64,000 bases of DNA from Streptomyces sp. QL37. Its GTDB lineage: Bacteria > Actinomycetota > Actinomycetes > Streptomycetales > Streptomycetaceae. Under the pieces are notes generated by a model. That model was not told the origin of the DNA and ran no database searches. It was given only the letters and a program-made list of their open reading frames with translations. The translations under genes were made by a program, and so were the position numbers. The stretch is from the NCBI RefSeq assembly GCF_002941025.1, contig NZ_PTJS01000001.1:2666001-2730000 (forward strand), in the 5' to 3' direction. Every line of letters begins with the position of its first letter. Position 1 is the first letter of the stretch. Below are positions 29,573 to 38,777 of this stretch, piece by piece.

Positions 29573-32143
29573 TCATGACCGGCCCGCCGCACGCAGCCCC
29601 GCGCCGGAACCCGCCACCGCGATCGCACCGTGGACGTCGGTGCGCAGAACCTTCGCTCCCGCCGCCTCGAGTGCTTCGACCGTACGGGCCGCCGGGTGGC
29701 CGTACGGGTTGCCCTTGCCGCAGCTGATCAGCGCGAACCTCGGGCGGGCGCTGCGCAGGAGTGCGGCGTCCTGGTGGGCGGAGCCGTGGTGAGCGACCTT
29801 CAGCACATCCACCCGGGGCAGCGCCGGATGGCTGCGCAACACCCCTTGCTGCGCCGGGGGTTCCAGGTCGCCGAGGAGCAACAGGGTCAGGCCGCCGGAC
29901 CGGACGAGGAGCGTCACGCTGGAATCGTTCGGCTCCTCGGTCACGTACGCCCCCGGCGTCCCCGGCGCGCCGGTCGCGGGCCAGAGCACCTGCCAGTCGA
30001 GGGGCCCCGTCCGGCGCCGCTCCCCCGGAACCGCCCGGACCGTCGGGACACGCGCCGCCGCGGCCGTTCTCTCCACGAAGGCTGCCTGCTCCGGCGGTTC
30101 GTCGAGGCTCGTCGTCTGGATCGCGCCGACCTCGCGGCCCCTCAGCACGCCGGGGAGGCCGCGCACATGGTCGGCGTGGAAGTGGGTCAGCAGCAGAAGC
30201 GGCACACGGGTGACGCCGAGGTCGCGCAGGCACCGGTCCACGAGGCGGGGTTCAGGACCGGTGTCCACGACCACACCCGTGCCGTCCCCGGCGGCGAGCA
30301 CCATGGCGTCTCCCTGCCCCACGTCACAGAGTGCGAAGGCCCAGCCCGGCGGCGGCCATCCCGTCACGATCCGGGTGAGGGGCACCGGTCTCAGCACCGC
30401 GAGCACCAGAAGGAGCGCGGCGGCGGAGCAGACCCAGGGATGGCGGGCCAGGCGCCGGGCCGACAGCACCAGCAGCGCCGTGAGGACCGCCAGGAGGGAC
30501 GCGCCGCGCCAGCCGCCCGGCCAGTCGGCCTCCGCCCCGGGGAGCGCGGCCCCGGCGCGGGCCACGGACGCGATCCACCCGACCGGCCAGCCGGCGATCT
30601 CGGCCAGCACCTCGGCCACCGGCATGGACGCGGGGGCCACGGCGAGGGCGGCGAATCCCAGGACCGTCGCGGGCGCCACCGCGAATTCGGCCAGCAGATT
30701 GCAGGGAATCGCCACCAGGCTGACCCTGGACGCGAGGACCACGACCACGGGTGCGCAGACCGCCTGAGCGGCTCCGGCGGCGGCCAGCACCTCCGCGAGC
30801 CGGGCCGGGACCCCGTGACGCTGAAGAGCGCCGCTCCACCGGGGCGCGAGGGTGAGAAGCGCCCCGGTGGCCAGCACCGACAGCAGGAACCCGTAACTGC
30901 GGGCCAGCCACGGGTCGTACAGCACCAGCAGCAGAACGGCCGTGGCCAGTGCGGGGATCAGCGACCTGCGCCGGCCCGTCCCGATGGCGAGCAGCGTGAT
31001 CAGGCCACACGCGGCGGCGCGCAGGACGCTCGGCTCGGGGCGGCAGACGATCACGAAGGCGAGCGCGATGCCGCCACCCGTCAGGGCGGTCATGCGCAGG
31101 GACATGCCCAGTCGGGGTGCCAGCCCGCGGCGTTCGCTGCGCGACGCCGATCCCGGCGGGCCGATGAGAAGGAAGAGCAGGATCGACAGGTTGGCGCCGG
31201 AGACGGCGAGCAGGTGGGTGAGGTCGGTGGCCTTGAAGGCGTCGTGCAGGTCGGGCGGGACCCGTGAGGTGTCGCCGACCACCAGCCCCGGCAGAAGGGC
31301 CCGCGCATCGGCGTCGAGCCGGTCGGTGGCATCTCGCAGGCCGGACCGCAGCCTCCCCGCCACGCGTTGGAGCAGGGTGGGCTCCTTGGTGACCTGCGGC
31401 GGGTCGTCCGCGTCGGTGCCCAGTACGGCCGCGATGCGCTCCCCCTCGTGACGCGGTGGTGCGAGCCGACCGCTGATGCGGAGACCTGTCGAGGGCAGCA
31501 GCCGCTGCCACCGCGCCGCCGTGTCACCCGGGGCGACCATGACGAGGACGGGGGTGCGTAGCCTGGTCACCGTGCCGTCGGGGGCGGTCAGCCGGTCCAC
31601 CTCGGCGTCCAGAAGCAGGGATACGGGTGTGCTGTGATCCCCCTGCACACGCGGGCGCGTCCGGCGGGGGTCGGAGGTGACCGTCACCTCCGCCACGACG
31701 CGCGCGTACGACTCCGCCAGTCCGGGGACGGGGCCACTGCGGGACTCCGCGCCATGGAGCCCGGCCGCCGTCGCGCCGGCAGCCGCGCAGAGCAGCACCC
31801 CGGCGGCGGCCGTGGCTCGCGTCCCGGCACGCCGGGGCACCCTCGACGGCCCTGGCCCCGCGGCCGCCGGATCCGCCAGGCCCGCCGACCCCGCCGCCCC
31901 CACCAAGCCTCGGGGCTCTGCCCGCGCCACGATCCGGGGTACGGCGATGAGGCCGAGCCCCGCGCACCCGCAGAGAACCGCCCCCACCGCCACCCACCGG
32001 CCCGGCGCTCCCAAAGCCAGGACTGAGGCCGCCCAGGCCGCCAGGGCCGGAGGGACCAGCCGCAGATCAGCCGGAGCCTCCTGGCGCGGGTCGGCAGCAC
32101 CCAGCCGGTGGCCCGAGTCCGCGTGGACGTCAGGACCGCTCAT
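29573..32143 (-). CDS. comEC: ComEC/Rec2 family competence membrane protein
   Basis: An 856-residue protein: N-terminal helices and DUF4131-like region (1-180), a central Competence domain with many transmembrane helices (about 290-560, containing HLLAVSGANLSILLFLL), and a C-terminal metallo-beta-lactamase domain with LLLTHFHADHVRGLPGV and VLKVAHHGSAHQD. ComEC forms the channel and nuclease-like part of DNA uptake in competent bacteria; in Streptomyces its role is unproven. The start overlaps the comEA stop by 4 bases. Confidence 0.93.
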   Translation of the reverse strand: MSGPDVHADSGHRLGAADPRQEAPADLRLVPPALAAWAASVLALGAPGRWVAVGAVLCGCAGLGLIAVPRIVARAEPRGLVGAAGSAGLADPAAAGPGPSRVPRRAGTRATAAAGVLLCAAAGATAAGLHGAESRSGPVPGLAESYARVVAEVTVTSDPRRTRPRVQGDHSTPVSLLLDAEVDRLTAPDGTVTRLRTPVLVMVAPGDTAARWQRLLPSTGLRISGRLAPPRHEGERIAAVLGTDADDPPQVTKEPTLLQRVAGRLRSGLRDATDRLDADARALLPGLVVGDTSRVPPDLHDAFKATDLTHLLAVSGANLSILLFLLIGPPGSASRSERRGLAPRLGMSLRMTALTGGGIALAFVIVCRPEPSVLRAAACGLITLLAIGTGRRRSLIPALATAVLLLVLYDPWLARSYGFLLSVLATGALLTLAPRWSGALQRHGVPARLAEVLAAAGAAQAVCAPVVVVLASRVSLVAIPCNLLAEFAVAPATVLGFAALAVAPASMPVAEVLAEIAGWPVGWIASVARAGAALPGAEADWPGGWRGASLLAVLTALLVLSARRLARHPWVCSAAALLLVLAVLRPVPLTRIVTGWPPPGWAFALCDVGQGDAMVLAAGDGTGVVVDTGPEPRLVDRCLRDLGVTRVPLLLLTHFHADHVRGLPGVLRGREVGAIQTTSLDEPPEQAAFVERTAAAARVPTVRAVPGERRRTGPLDWQVLWPATGAPGTPGAYVTEEPNDSSVTLLVRSGGLTLLLLGDLEPPAQQGVLRSHPALPRVDVLKVAHHGSAHQDAALLRSARPRFALISCGKGNPYGHPAARTVEALEAAGAKVLRTDVHGAIAVAGSGAGLRAAGRS

Positions 32144-33474
32144 GGCCTGACCAGCGGCCGGAGATCCGCGAACCGGCGGTCCCCGATGCCGTTGACCTCA
32201 CGGAGTTCGTCGACGGAGCGGTAACCCCCGTGCTCGGTGCGGTAGTCGACGATGTGCTGGGCTAGTACCGGCCCGACGCCCGGCAGGGTTTCGAGCTGCT
32301 CGACAGTGGCCGTGCCGAGGCTCACCGGCGTCGCCGGTCCGCCCTGTCCCGCCGCGCCGCCGCCCGCCCCCGTTGCGCCCGCCGGCGGCAGGGCGGCGGG
32401 CATGCCCACCGCTACCTGCTCACCGTCCGTCAGGACACGCGCCCGGTTGAGCGCGGAGACATCGGTGCCCGCGCGGACACCTCCCGCGGCGCGCAGGGCG
32501 TCCGCGACGCGGGAGCCGGCCGGCAGATGCTGGATCCCCGGACGGCGCACCTTGCCGCTCACATCGACGACGATCTGTCCGCCGGGCGCGGTGCCCGGCC
32601 GCGCACCCGGGTCCGGGCCCGGCGTCAGGCCCGGCGGACCCTCCGGGGACCCCGGCCCGCCGTCCTGGACCGCGGCGGCCTCCGCGACCCGGTCGGGCGC
32701 GCGTACGGGCTCGGGGCGGGCCGACCAGAAGTGTGCCGCCGCGAACACCGCGGCCCCGACCAGGACGACGGCCAGGGCGGCGAGCGCGCGTGGCTCCAGG
32801 CCGCATCGGAGCTGCACCCATAGAGGTAAGCGGTCCCGCAGAGCGGGCCCGGCCTCTCGCCACCACGGCCTCCGCACGCCGGAGGCGTCGGGCACCGCGC
32901 GGCGCGGCGGGCCCGGCGGTCCCGGCGGGCCCGTGCCGGGAGGCGCGTCGGACGCCGGGCACGGTGGCGTGACCACTGCCCAGGAAGGTGCGACGCGGGC
33001 ACGTCCGGGCCCGCCGGACGGCCCCGTAGCCGCGCTGCCCGCCGCCGGCGCCGTGGCAGACGGGGACGTGGACGCAGACCCAGCAGGGCCGGACGCGAGA
33101 CCAGGAGGGGGCACAGACCGGTCGGCGGCCAGGAGCGCGTCCGCGCGGAGGCGGGAAGCTGCCGCGATCTCGGCGTCCGACCCGCGCACGGTGCGCCGTC
33201 GGCGCCCGTGCCGCCCGCCGGTCGCGGCGCCGGGCGAGCTGCCGGCTGCTCCGGCGGGGCGGACACCGGGCCTCGGCCGCGCACGCCCCGCCGGGCCGGA
33301 CGTGGGGGACACACGCCGCGCGGCGCGGTGCGTGGCACGGTGCACGGGCGGGTCCATGGCCGCGTGGGCGGGCAGATCCGCGGGCCGGTGTGCGGGCGTA
33401 GAGGCGTCGGCACCGCCGGCACGGCTCTGCCGGTCAGTGGCACGGTCAGCTGCGAGAAGTGAACGGAGTGTCAT
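32140..33474 (-). CDS. comEA: ComEA family helix-hairpin-helix DNA-binding protein
   Basis: A 444-residue protein with an unusually long, disordered Arg/Pro/Ala-rich N terminus (about 1-220), one transmembrane helix near 233-252 (ALAALAVVLVGAAVFAAAHFW), an SLBB-type domain near 310-370 (IVVDVSGKVRRPGIQHLPAGS) and a C-terminal HhH pair (LETLPGVGPVLAQHIVDYR, LREVNGIGDRRFADLRPL). HhH-SLBB ComEA proteins bind incoming DNA on the cell surface. The length of the cytoplasmic tail compared with about 200 residues in Bacillus is notable. A later start inside the tail is possible. Confidence 0.88.
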   Translation of the reverse strand: MTLRSLLAADRATDRQSRAGGADASTPAHRPADLPAHAAMDPPVHRATHRAARRVSPTSGPAGRARPRPGVRPAGAAGSSPGAATGGRHGRRRRTVRGSDAEIAAASRLRADALLAADRSVPPPGLASGPAGSASTSPSATAPAAGSAATGPSGGPGRARVAPSWAVVTPPCPASDAPPGTGPPGPPGPPRRAVPDASGVRRPWWREAGPALRDRLPLWVQLRCGLEPRALAALAVVLVGAAVFAAAHFWSARPEPVRAPDRVAEAAAVQDGGPGSPEGPPGLTPGPDPGARPGTAPGGQIVVDVSGKVRRPGIQHLPAGSRVADALRAAGGVRAGTDVSALNRARVLTDGEQVAVGMPAALPPAGATGAGGGAAGQGGPATPVSLGTATVEQLETLPGVGPVLAQHIVDYRTEHGGYRSVDELREVNGIGDRRFADLRPLVRP

Positions 33475-33526
33475 GCCTCACGACGCTAGACACGTCCGGC
33501 GAAATCCGCCGGGCCGCCCCAATTAC

Positions 33527-33553
33527 GGTGGATAACTCGCCAGTTGTGGATAA
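33527..33553 (+). other. Pair of DnaA-box-like 9-mers
   Basis: GGTGGATAA (33527-33535) and TGTGGATAA (33545-33553) lie in the same orientation 18 bases apart in the comEA-degV gap. The second is the reverse complement of TTATCCACA, the strict consensus, and the first has one mismatch. Two boxes are far too few for an origin. Confidence 0.5.
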
Positions 33554-33577
33554 CCGCGTCACCCTCCGGAGTGACGT

Positions 33578-34423
33578 TCAGCGCGGGGCGACCACAGCTC
33601 CCAGCAGCCCGGGCCCGGTGTGTGCCCCGATCACCGCGCCCACCTCGCTCACATGCAGGTCCACGAGTCCCGGAACCCTGCTCCGCAGCCGCTCCGCCAG
33701 CCGCTCGGCCCCGTCCGGAGCGGCCAGATGATGGACGGCGATGTCCACAGCCCCCGTTCCGGCACGTGCGGCGACGATCTCCTCGAGCCGGGCGATCGCC
33801 TTGGACGCCGTCCGCACCTTCTCCAGCATCTCGATGCGCCCGCCGTCGAGTTGGAGGAGCGGCTTGACGGCCAGGGCCGATCCCAGCAGCGCCTGGGCCG
33901 CACCGATGCGCCCGCCCCTGCGCAGGTAGTCCAGGGTGTCGACGTAGAAGAACGCCGACGTGCCCGCCGCCCGCTTCTCGGCCGCGGCCACCGCCTCGTC
34001 CAGCCCGCCGCCCGCCTCGGCTGCTTCGGCCGCTGTGAGCGCGCAGAATCCCAGGGCCATGGCGACCATGCCGGTGTCGACGACGCGCACCGGCACGGGC
34101 GCGTCCTTCGCTGCGACCACGGCGGCGTCGTACGTGCCGGAGAACTCGGCCGACAGATGGAGGGAGACGATGCCGGTGGCCCCGGCCTCGGCCGCGGCCC
34201 GGTACGCGGCGGAGAAGACTTCCGGGCTGGGCCGTGACGTGGTCACGGAGCTGCGCTTCTGCAGGGCCAGCGCCAGCGACCGGGCCGAGATCTCCGTGCC
34301 CTCCTCCAGGGCCTGGTCACCCAGGACGACGGTCAGAGGCACCGCGGTGATGCCGTGCCGTTCCATCGTCTGGGGCGGCAGGTAGGCCGTTGAATCGGTG
34401 ACGATCGCGACATGGCGGGACAT
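33578..34423 (-). CDS. DegV family fatty-acid-binding protein
   Basis: A 281-residue DegV-fold protein starting VAIVTDSTAYLPP, with TSRPSPEVFSAAYRAA, IVSLHLSAEFSGTYDAA and GAVIGAHTGPGLLGAVV. DegV/FakB proteins bind a fatty acid and present it to a FakA kinase for acyl-phosphate formation. No FakA-like kinase is in this window. Cytoplasmic. Upstream of comEA-comEC on the same strand, with 103 bases between. Confidence 0.93.
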   Translation of the reverse strand: MSRHVAIVTDSTAYLPPQTMERHGITAVPLTVVLGDQALEEGTEISARSLALALQKRSSVTTSRPSPEVFSAAYRAAAEAGATGIVSLHLSAEFSGTYDAAVVAAKDAPVPVRVVDTGMVAMALGFCALTAAEAAEAGGGLDEAVAAAEKRAAGTSAFFYVDTLDYLRRGGRIGAAQALLGSALAVKPLLQLDGGRIEMLEKVRTASKAIARLEEIVAARAGTGAVDIAVHHLAAPDGAERLAERLRSRVPGLVDLHVSEVGAVIGAHTGPGLLGAVVAPR

Positions 34424-34611
34424 GAGCCGGAGGTTACCTTCCGGGGCGGGGGGACGGCAGCCCGGGACCTACCTGCTGATCATTTCAGGTCGGTCCCGTA
34501 TCCGTCCGTGACGTACCCCGGACCTTTTCGGAGGCGTTCAGAACGCGCCTGTGCGCGGCACCCTGACATGCTGAGGGCGGGCCGCATCTCCGTTCCCGCC
34601 GCCCACGCCCG

Positions 34612-35304
34612 TCAGTTCGTCGTCTCCGGCCTGGCCGACTTCTGCCACGGATAGCCCGTGCGCAGCTGCGGGTCCGGAGGGGTGAGCGAGGGCGGCGTCC
34701 CCTCGTCGGCGGGCCCGCTCCAGCTGTGCCCGGCCGTATCGCCCTGTGCCGCCGGCTCCTCGGTCGTCCAGTGCCGCAGAGCACCGGCCTCCACGTCGAT
34801 CTGCGCGTTGAGCGCGGCCAGATCGTCGTCGGCGAACCGACTGGCCCGGTCACGCGCCGCCCAGCGCAGCGATTCCGCCGAGTGTGTGATGCGCTCCGTG
34901 CGCTCCTTCAGACCCGGCAGCAGCGTGGCCACCGTCGCCCGGTCCGGCTCGCGCTCCAGCCGCTTGAGCTCGTTGTCGAGATCGCGTCCGTGTGCGCTCA
35001 GGCGCTGGAAGAGCCCCAGCGACTCCGACAGGGAGGCGTCCTCCGCCGCCCCGGCGTTCAGCGCGTCCTGGGTGGCCCGCATCGACGTACGCAGCTTGAG
35101 CCTCAGATGCGCGAGCTCCCCCGGCACGCCCGGCTGACCGTAGCTCTTGGCCCGCAGAGTGGTGTCCTCGACGGAGCGGCGCGCCTGCGTGATCGTGCGG
35201 TCCACACCGCGCTTGGCGGCACGCACCGTCTTCACACCGGCGTACACCCCGAGCGCCATGAACGCCACGAACAGCAGCGTCAGGATCAGGATCACGGCTT
35301 CCAT
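34612..35304 (-). CDS. Hypothetical protein with N-terminal transmembrane anchor and coiled-coil-like body
   Basis: 230 residues: a transmembrane helix at 3-24 (AVILILTLLFVAFMALGVYAG), a basic juxtamembrane segment (KTVRAAKRGVDR), then a long helical, charged region (about 60-185) rich in Leu/Arg/Glu with heptad-like spacing, and a disordered Pro/Gly-rich tail with WSGPADEG. Looks like a membrane-anchored cytoplasmic scaffold. I recognise it as a conserved streptomycete protein type but not a named family. No function assigned. Confidence 0.7.
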   Translation of the reverse strand: MEAVILILTLLFVAFMALGVYAGVKTVRAAKRGVDRTITQARRSVEDTTLRAKSYGQPGVPGELAHLRLKLRTSMRATQDALNAGAAEDASLSESLGLFQRLSAHGRDLDNELKRLEREPDRATVATLLPGLKERTERITHSAESLRWAARDRASRFADDDLAALNAQIDVEAGALRHWTTEEPAAQGDTAGHSWSGPADEGTPPSLTPPDPQLRTGYPWQKSARPETTN

Positions 35305-35367
35305 GAACGCCCCTCGGGTTGTCGGTCGGCAGCCGGCACGCGGTCACCCCTTCTACCGTAAACGGAA

Positions 35368-35408
35368 CGGGCAGGCCGAGGGTTCCACCGGAACCCCCAA
35401 CCTGCCCG
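35368..35408 (-). terminator. Terminator downstream of leuS
   Basis: Two nested perfect stems: outer CGGGCAGG/CCTGCCCG (35368-35375, 35401-35408) and inner GGGTTCC/GGAACCC (35380-35386, 35390-35396). A second G/C hairpin lies nearer the leuS stop at about 35430-35457. Confidence 0.75.
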
Positions 35409-35474
35409 TAGGGGAAAGCCCTGGCAAGCCCGCGCGGGCCACCCGGCCGCCCGCGCGGTTGCACGGGGCCTCCG

Positions 35475-38348
35475 TTACGCGGGAACGATGTTGACCAGCT
35501 TCGGCGCCCGCACGATCACCTTGCGGATCCCGGCCCCGCCCAGTGCGGCGACGACGTTCTCGTCGGCCAGGGCCAGCGCTTCCAGCTCCTCGTCCGAGAT
35601 CGACGGGGAGATCTCCAGGCGCGCCTTGACCTTGCCCTTGACCTGCACCACGCAGGTCACGGTCTCGTCCACGACGTACGCCGGATCCGCGACCGGGAAG
35701 TCCTGGTGCACGACGGACCCGGTGTGACCCAGCCGGCGCCACAGCTCCTCCGCGACGTGCGGTGCCAGCGGTGCGATCAGCAGCACCAGCCGCTCGGCGA
35801 CCGACCGCGACAGCGGCCCGCCCGCCTTCGTCAGGTGGTTGTTCAGCTCGGTGACCTTGGCGATGGCGGTGTTGAACCGCATCCCCGCCATGTCCTGGCC
35901 GACACCGTCGATGGCCTTGTGCAGCGCCCTCAGCGTGTCCTCGCCGGGCTCCGTGTCCACGACGGTGACCTCACCGGTCTCCTCGTCGACGACGTTGCGC
36001 CACAGCCGCTGCAGCAGCCGGTACTGGCCGACGACGGCCCTGGTGTCCCACGGACGCGAGACGTCCAGCGGGCCCATCGCCATCTCGTACAGCCGCAGGG
36101 TGTCCGCCCCGTACTCGCCGCAGATCTCGTCGGGCGTCACGGCGTTCTTCAGGGACTTGCCCATCTTGCCCAGGACGCGGCTGACCTTCTCGCCCGCGTG
36201 GTAGAACGCCCCGTCACGCTCCTCGACCTCGGCTGCCGGCACCGCGATACCGCGGCTGTCCCGGTAGACGAAGGCCTGGATCATGCCCTGGTTGTACAGC
36301 TTGTGGAACGGCTCGGCGGACGAGATGTGCCCCAGGTCGTGCAGCACCTTCGACCAGAAGCGCGCGTACAGCAGGTGCAGCACGGCGTGCTCGGCACCGC
36401 CGACGTACAGGTCGACGCCACCGGTCGGCTGTCCCTCGCGCGGCCCCATCCAGTACTGCTCGATCGCCGGGTCGACCAGCCGCTGGTCGTTGCGCGGGTC
36501 CAGGTAGCGCAGCTCGTACCAGCAGGAACCCGCCCAGTTCGGCATGGTGTTGGTCTCGCGGCGGTACTTCCGCGGACCGGCGCCGTCGCCCAGGTCCAGG
36601 GTGACGTTGACCCAGTCGGCGTTCCGGGACAGCGGGGTCTCGGGCTGCGTGTCGGCGTCCTCCGGGTCGAAGGTACGCGGCGAGTAGTCGTCGACCTCGG
36701 GCAGTTCCAGCGGCAGCATCGACTCGGGCAGCGGGTGGGCGATGCCCTCCTCGTCGTACACGATCGGGAAGGGCTCGCCCCAGTAGCGCTGACGGCTGAA
36801 CAGCCAGTCACGCAGCCGGAAGTTGACGGTGCCCTCGCCGACGCCGTGCGCCTGCAGCCACTCGGTGATCTTCGCCTTGGCGTCGACGACACCCAGGCCG
36901 TCCAGCGAGATCTCCTCGTTGGCGGAGTTGACCAGCTTCGCGTCGTACGAGCCGAACGCGTCCTCCCACGTCGAGGGGTCCAGGCCGCGGTCGTCAGCCG
37001 GCTCGACGACGCAGCGCATCGGGAGCTCGAAGGCGCGCGCGAAAGCGAAGTCGCGCGCGTCGTGCGCCGGTACGGCCATGATCGCGCCGGTGCCGTAACC
37101 CATCAGGACGTAGTCGGCGATGAAGACGGGGACCTTCTCGCCGCTGACCGGGTTGGTCGCGTAGGCGCCGGTGAAGACACCGGTCTTGTCCTTGGCCTCC
37201 GCCTGCCGTTCCACATCGGACTTGGCCGCGGCCTGCTTGCGGTACGCCGTGACGGCCTCGGCCGGGTTCGCGTGGCCGCCGGTCCACACCGGGTGGGTGC
37301 CTTCGGGCCAGGCGGCGGGGATGATCCGCTCGACCAGCTCGTGCTCGGGCGCCAGCACCATGTAGGTCGCGCCGAACAGCGTGTCCTGACGGGTGGTGAA
37401 GACGGTGATGTCCCCGGCCCCGTCGACGGGGAAGTCGACGCGCGCACCCTCGGAACGGCCGATCCAGTTGCGCTGCTGCAGCTTGATGGCCTCCGGCCAG
37501 TCCAGGCCGTCCAGGTCGTTCAGCAGCCTGTCCGCGTAGGCGGTGATGCGCATGTTCCACTGACGCAGCTTGGCCTTGAAGACCGGGAAGTTACCGCGCT
37601 CGGAGCGGCCGTCGGCCGTCACCTCTTCGTTGGCCAGCACGGTGCCCAGCCCGGGCGACCAGTTGACGGGGGCGTCCGAGGCGTACGCCAGGCGGTACTG
37701 CCCCAGGATGTCGGCGCGGTCGGCGGCGCTCAGCGAACCCCACTCGCCGCCGCCGGGTACCGGGCGCTCACCGCTCTCGAACTGCGCGACCAGCTCGGCG
37801 ATCGGGCGGGCCCGGTCGGCCTCGGTGTCGTACCAGGAGTTGAAGATCTGCAGGAAGATCCACTGGGTCCACTTGTAGTAGTCCGCGTCGATCGTCGCGA
37901 AGGAGCGGCGCTTGTCGTGCCCCAGGCCCAGCCGGCGCAGCTGGACCTTCATGTTCTCCATGTTGGCCTCGGTGGAGGCCCGCGGGTGGGTGCCCGTCTG
38001 CACGGCGTACTGCTCGGCCGGCAGACCGAAGGCGTCGAAGCCCAGGGTGTGCAGGACGTTGTGGCCCGTCATCCGCTGGTGGCGGGCGTAGACGTCGGTG
38101 GCGATGTAGCCCAGCGGGTGACCGACATGCAGGCCGGACCCCGAGGGGTACGGGAACATGTCCATGATGAACTTCTTCGGCTTGGCGGCCAGCTCCGGAT
38201 CGTCCGCCAGATCCCCGGTCGGGTTGGGCGCCTCGTACGTCCCCTCGGCGTCCCAGAAGTCCTGCCAGCGTGCCTCGATGTCGGCGGCCATCGCTGCCGT
38301 GTAGCGGTGCGGCGCGGCCACCTCGGCCGCGGAATTCGTCTCGCTCAT
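35475..38348 (-). CDS. leuS: Leucyl-tRNA synthetase
   Basis: A 957-residue class Ia synthetase: HIGH-type motif [13 protein letters not shown] near residue 80, CP1 editing domain with [18 protein letters not shown] [16 protein letters not shown] near 305 and the catalytic KMGKSLKN motif near 720 (KMSKS variant), then the anticodon-binding domain. The start is ATG 38348 (MSETNSA); the frame is open nine codons further. Expression is apparently controlled by an upstream attenuator: leader peptide 38486-38524 and terminator 38416-38440. Confidence 0.97.
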   Translation of the reverse strand: MSETNSAAEVAAPHRYTAAMAADIEARWQDFWDAEGTYEAPNPTGDLADDPELAAKPKKFIMDMFPYPSGSGLHVGHPLGYIATDVYARHQRMTGHNVLHTLGFDAFGLPAEQYAVQTGTHPRASTEANMENMKVQLRRLGLGHDKRRSFATIDADYYKWTQWIFLQIFNSWYDTEADRARPIAELVAQFESGERPVPGGGEWGSLSAADRADILGQYRLAYASDAPVNWSPGLGTVLANEEVTADGRSERGNFPVFKAKLRQWNMRITAYADRLLNDLDGLDWPEAIKLQQRNWIGRSEGARVDFPVDGAGDITVFTTRQDTLFGATYMVLAPEHELVERIIPAAWPEGTHPVWTGGHANPAEAVTAYRKQAAAKSDVERQAEAKDKTGVFTGAYATNPVSGEKVPVFIADYVLMGYGTGAIMAVPAHDARDFAFARAFELPMRCVVEPADDRGLDPSTWEDAFGSYDAKLVNSANEEISLDGLGVVDAKAKITEWLQAHGVGEGTVNFRLRDWLFSRQRYWGEPFPIVYDEEGIAHPLPESMLPLELPEVDDYSPRTFDPEDADTQPETPLSRNADWVNVTLDLGDGAGPRKYRRETNTMPNWAGSCWYELRYLDPRNDQRLVDPAIEQYWMGPREGQPTGGVDLYVGGAEHAVLHLLYARFWSKVLHDLGHISSAEPFHKLYNQGMIQAFVYRDSRGIAVPAAEVEERDGAFYHAGEKVSRVLGKMGKSLKNAVTPDEICGEYGADTLRLYEMAMGPLDVSRPWDTRAVVGQYRLLQRLWRNVVDEETGEVTVVDTEPGEDTLRALHKAIDGVGQDMAGMRFNTAIAKVTELNNHLTKAGGPLSRSVAERLVLLIAPLAPHVAEELWRRLGHTGSVVHQDFPVADPAYVVDETVTCVVQVKGKVKARLEISPSISDEELEALALADENVVAALGGAGIRKVIVRAPKLVNIVPA

Positions 38349-38415
38349 GATCCTCAAAGCTCCATCGATCGTCATCTGCCGGCGCCCACGTCTACGGACA
38401 CACGTCTACGGAAAC

Positions 38416-38440
38416 GAAAAATCCCCTCGCACAGGAGGGG
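38416..38440 (-). terminator. leuS attenuator terminator
   Basis: Stem CCCCTC/GAGGGG (38435-38440 and 38423-38428) with a 6-base loop, followed by ATTTTT on the transcript strand: a classical rho-independent terminator, unusual in this genome for having a true U run. It lies between the leader peptide stop and leuS, the position needed for attenuation. A preceding hairpin with arms CCGACC/GGTCGG is a candidate pause or anti-attenuation stem. Confidence 0.85.
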
Positions 38441-38485
38441 ACGCCGCGCCGAGTCCGACCAGGCATTCTCACCGGTCGGGAATGA

Positions 38486-38524
38486 TCAGCGCGGCTCGCT
38501 AAGCAGAAGGCGTACGGCACGCAT
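38486..38524 (-). CDS. leuS leader peptide
   Basis: A 12-codon ORF, MRAVRLLLSEPR then TGA, with three consecutive leucine codons (CTT CTG CTT), two of them CTT, a rare codon at this G+C content. Downstream are alternative stems and a U-tailed terminator before leuS. This is the design of ribosome-mediated attenuation: a leucyl-tRNA shortage stalls the ribosome at LLL and prevents termination. Streptomycete leuS is known from comparative work to be attenuator controlled, but I cannot confirm this peptide here. Confidence 0.85.
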   Translation of the reverse strand: MRAVRLLLSEPR

Positions 38525-38777
38525 GGCGTCAGGGTACCGCACAGGCCCGGGACCCGGCCCGGCACATATGCGGCGGAGGGGCCACCCGGGGCCCGCCGTC
38601 CCGCATCCGGAAGGCACGCCACCCGCGCCAACCTTCCACATGATCCACACACTCCGGAGGTTACTCCGCGTACTGCCTCCTATCGGGGCAACAGTTCAAA
38701 CCTCGTACCGGCCGGTAGACGGCGACCTAGCATGCCGCAACGGGACCGCATTGCCGAGCCATTCGGAGTCGCCCCCC

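Noticed and set aside
27063..30233. 1056-codon reverse open frame joining YceI to comEC sequence
   Set aside because: Only the segment from ATG 27947 has family similarity; the rest overlaps PPOX, NAT and ComEC genes in other frames.
33527..33553. DnaA boxes as a chromosomal origin
   Set aside because: Only two boxes, no dnaA or dnaN nearby; streptomycete origins carry many.
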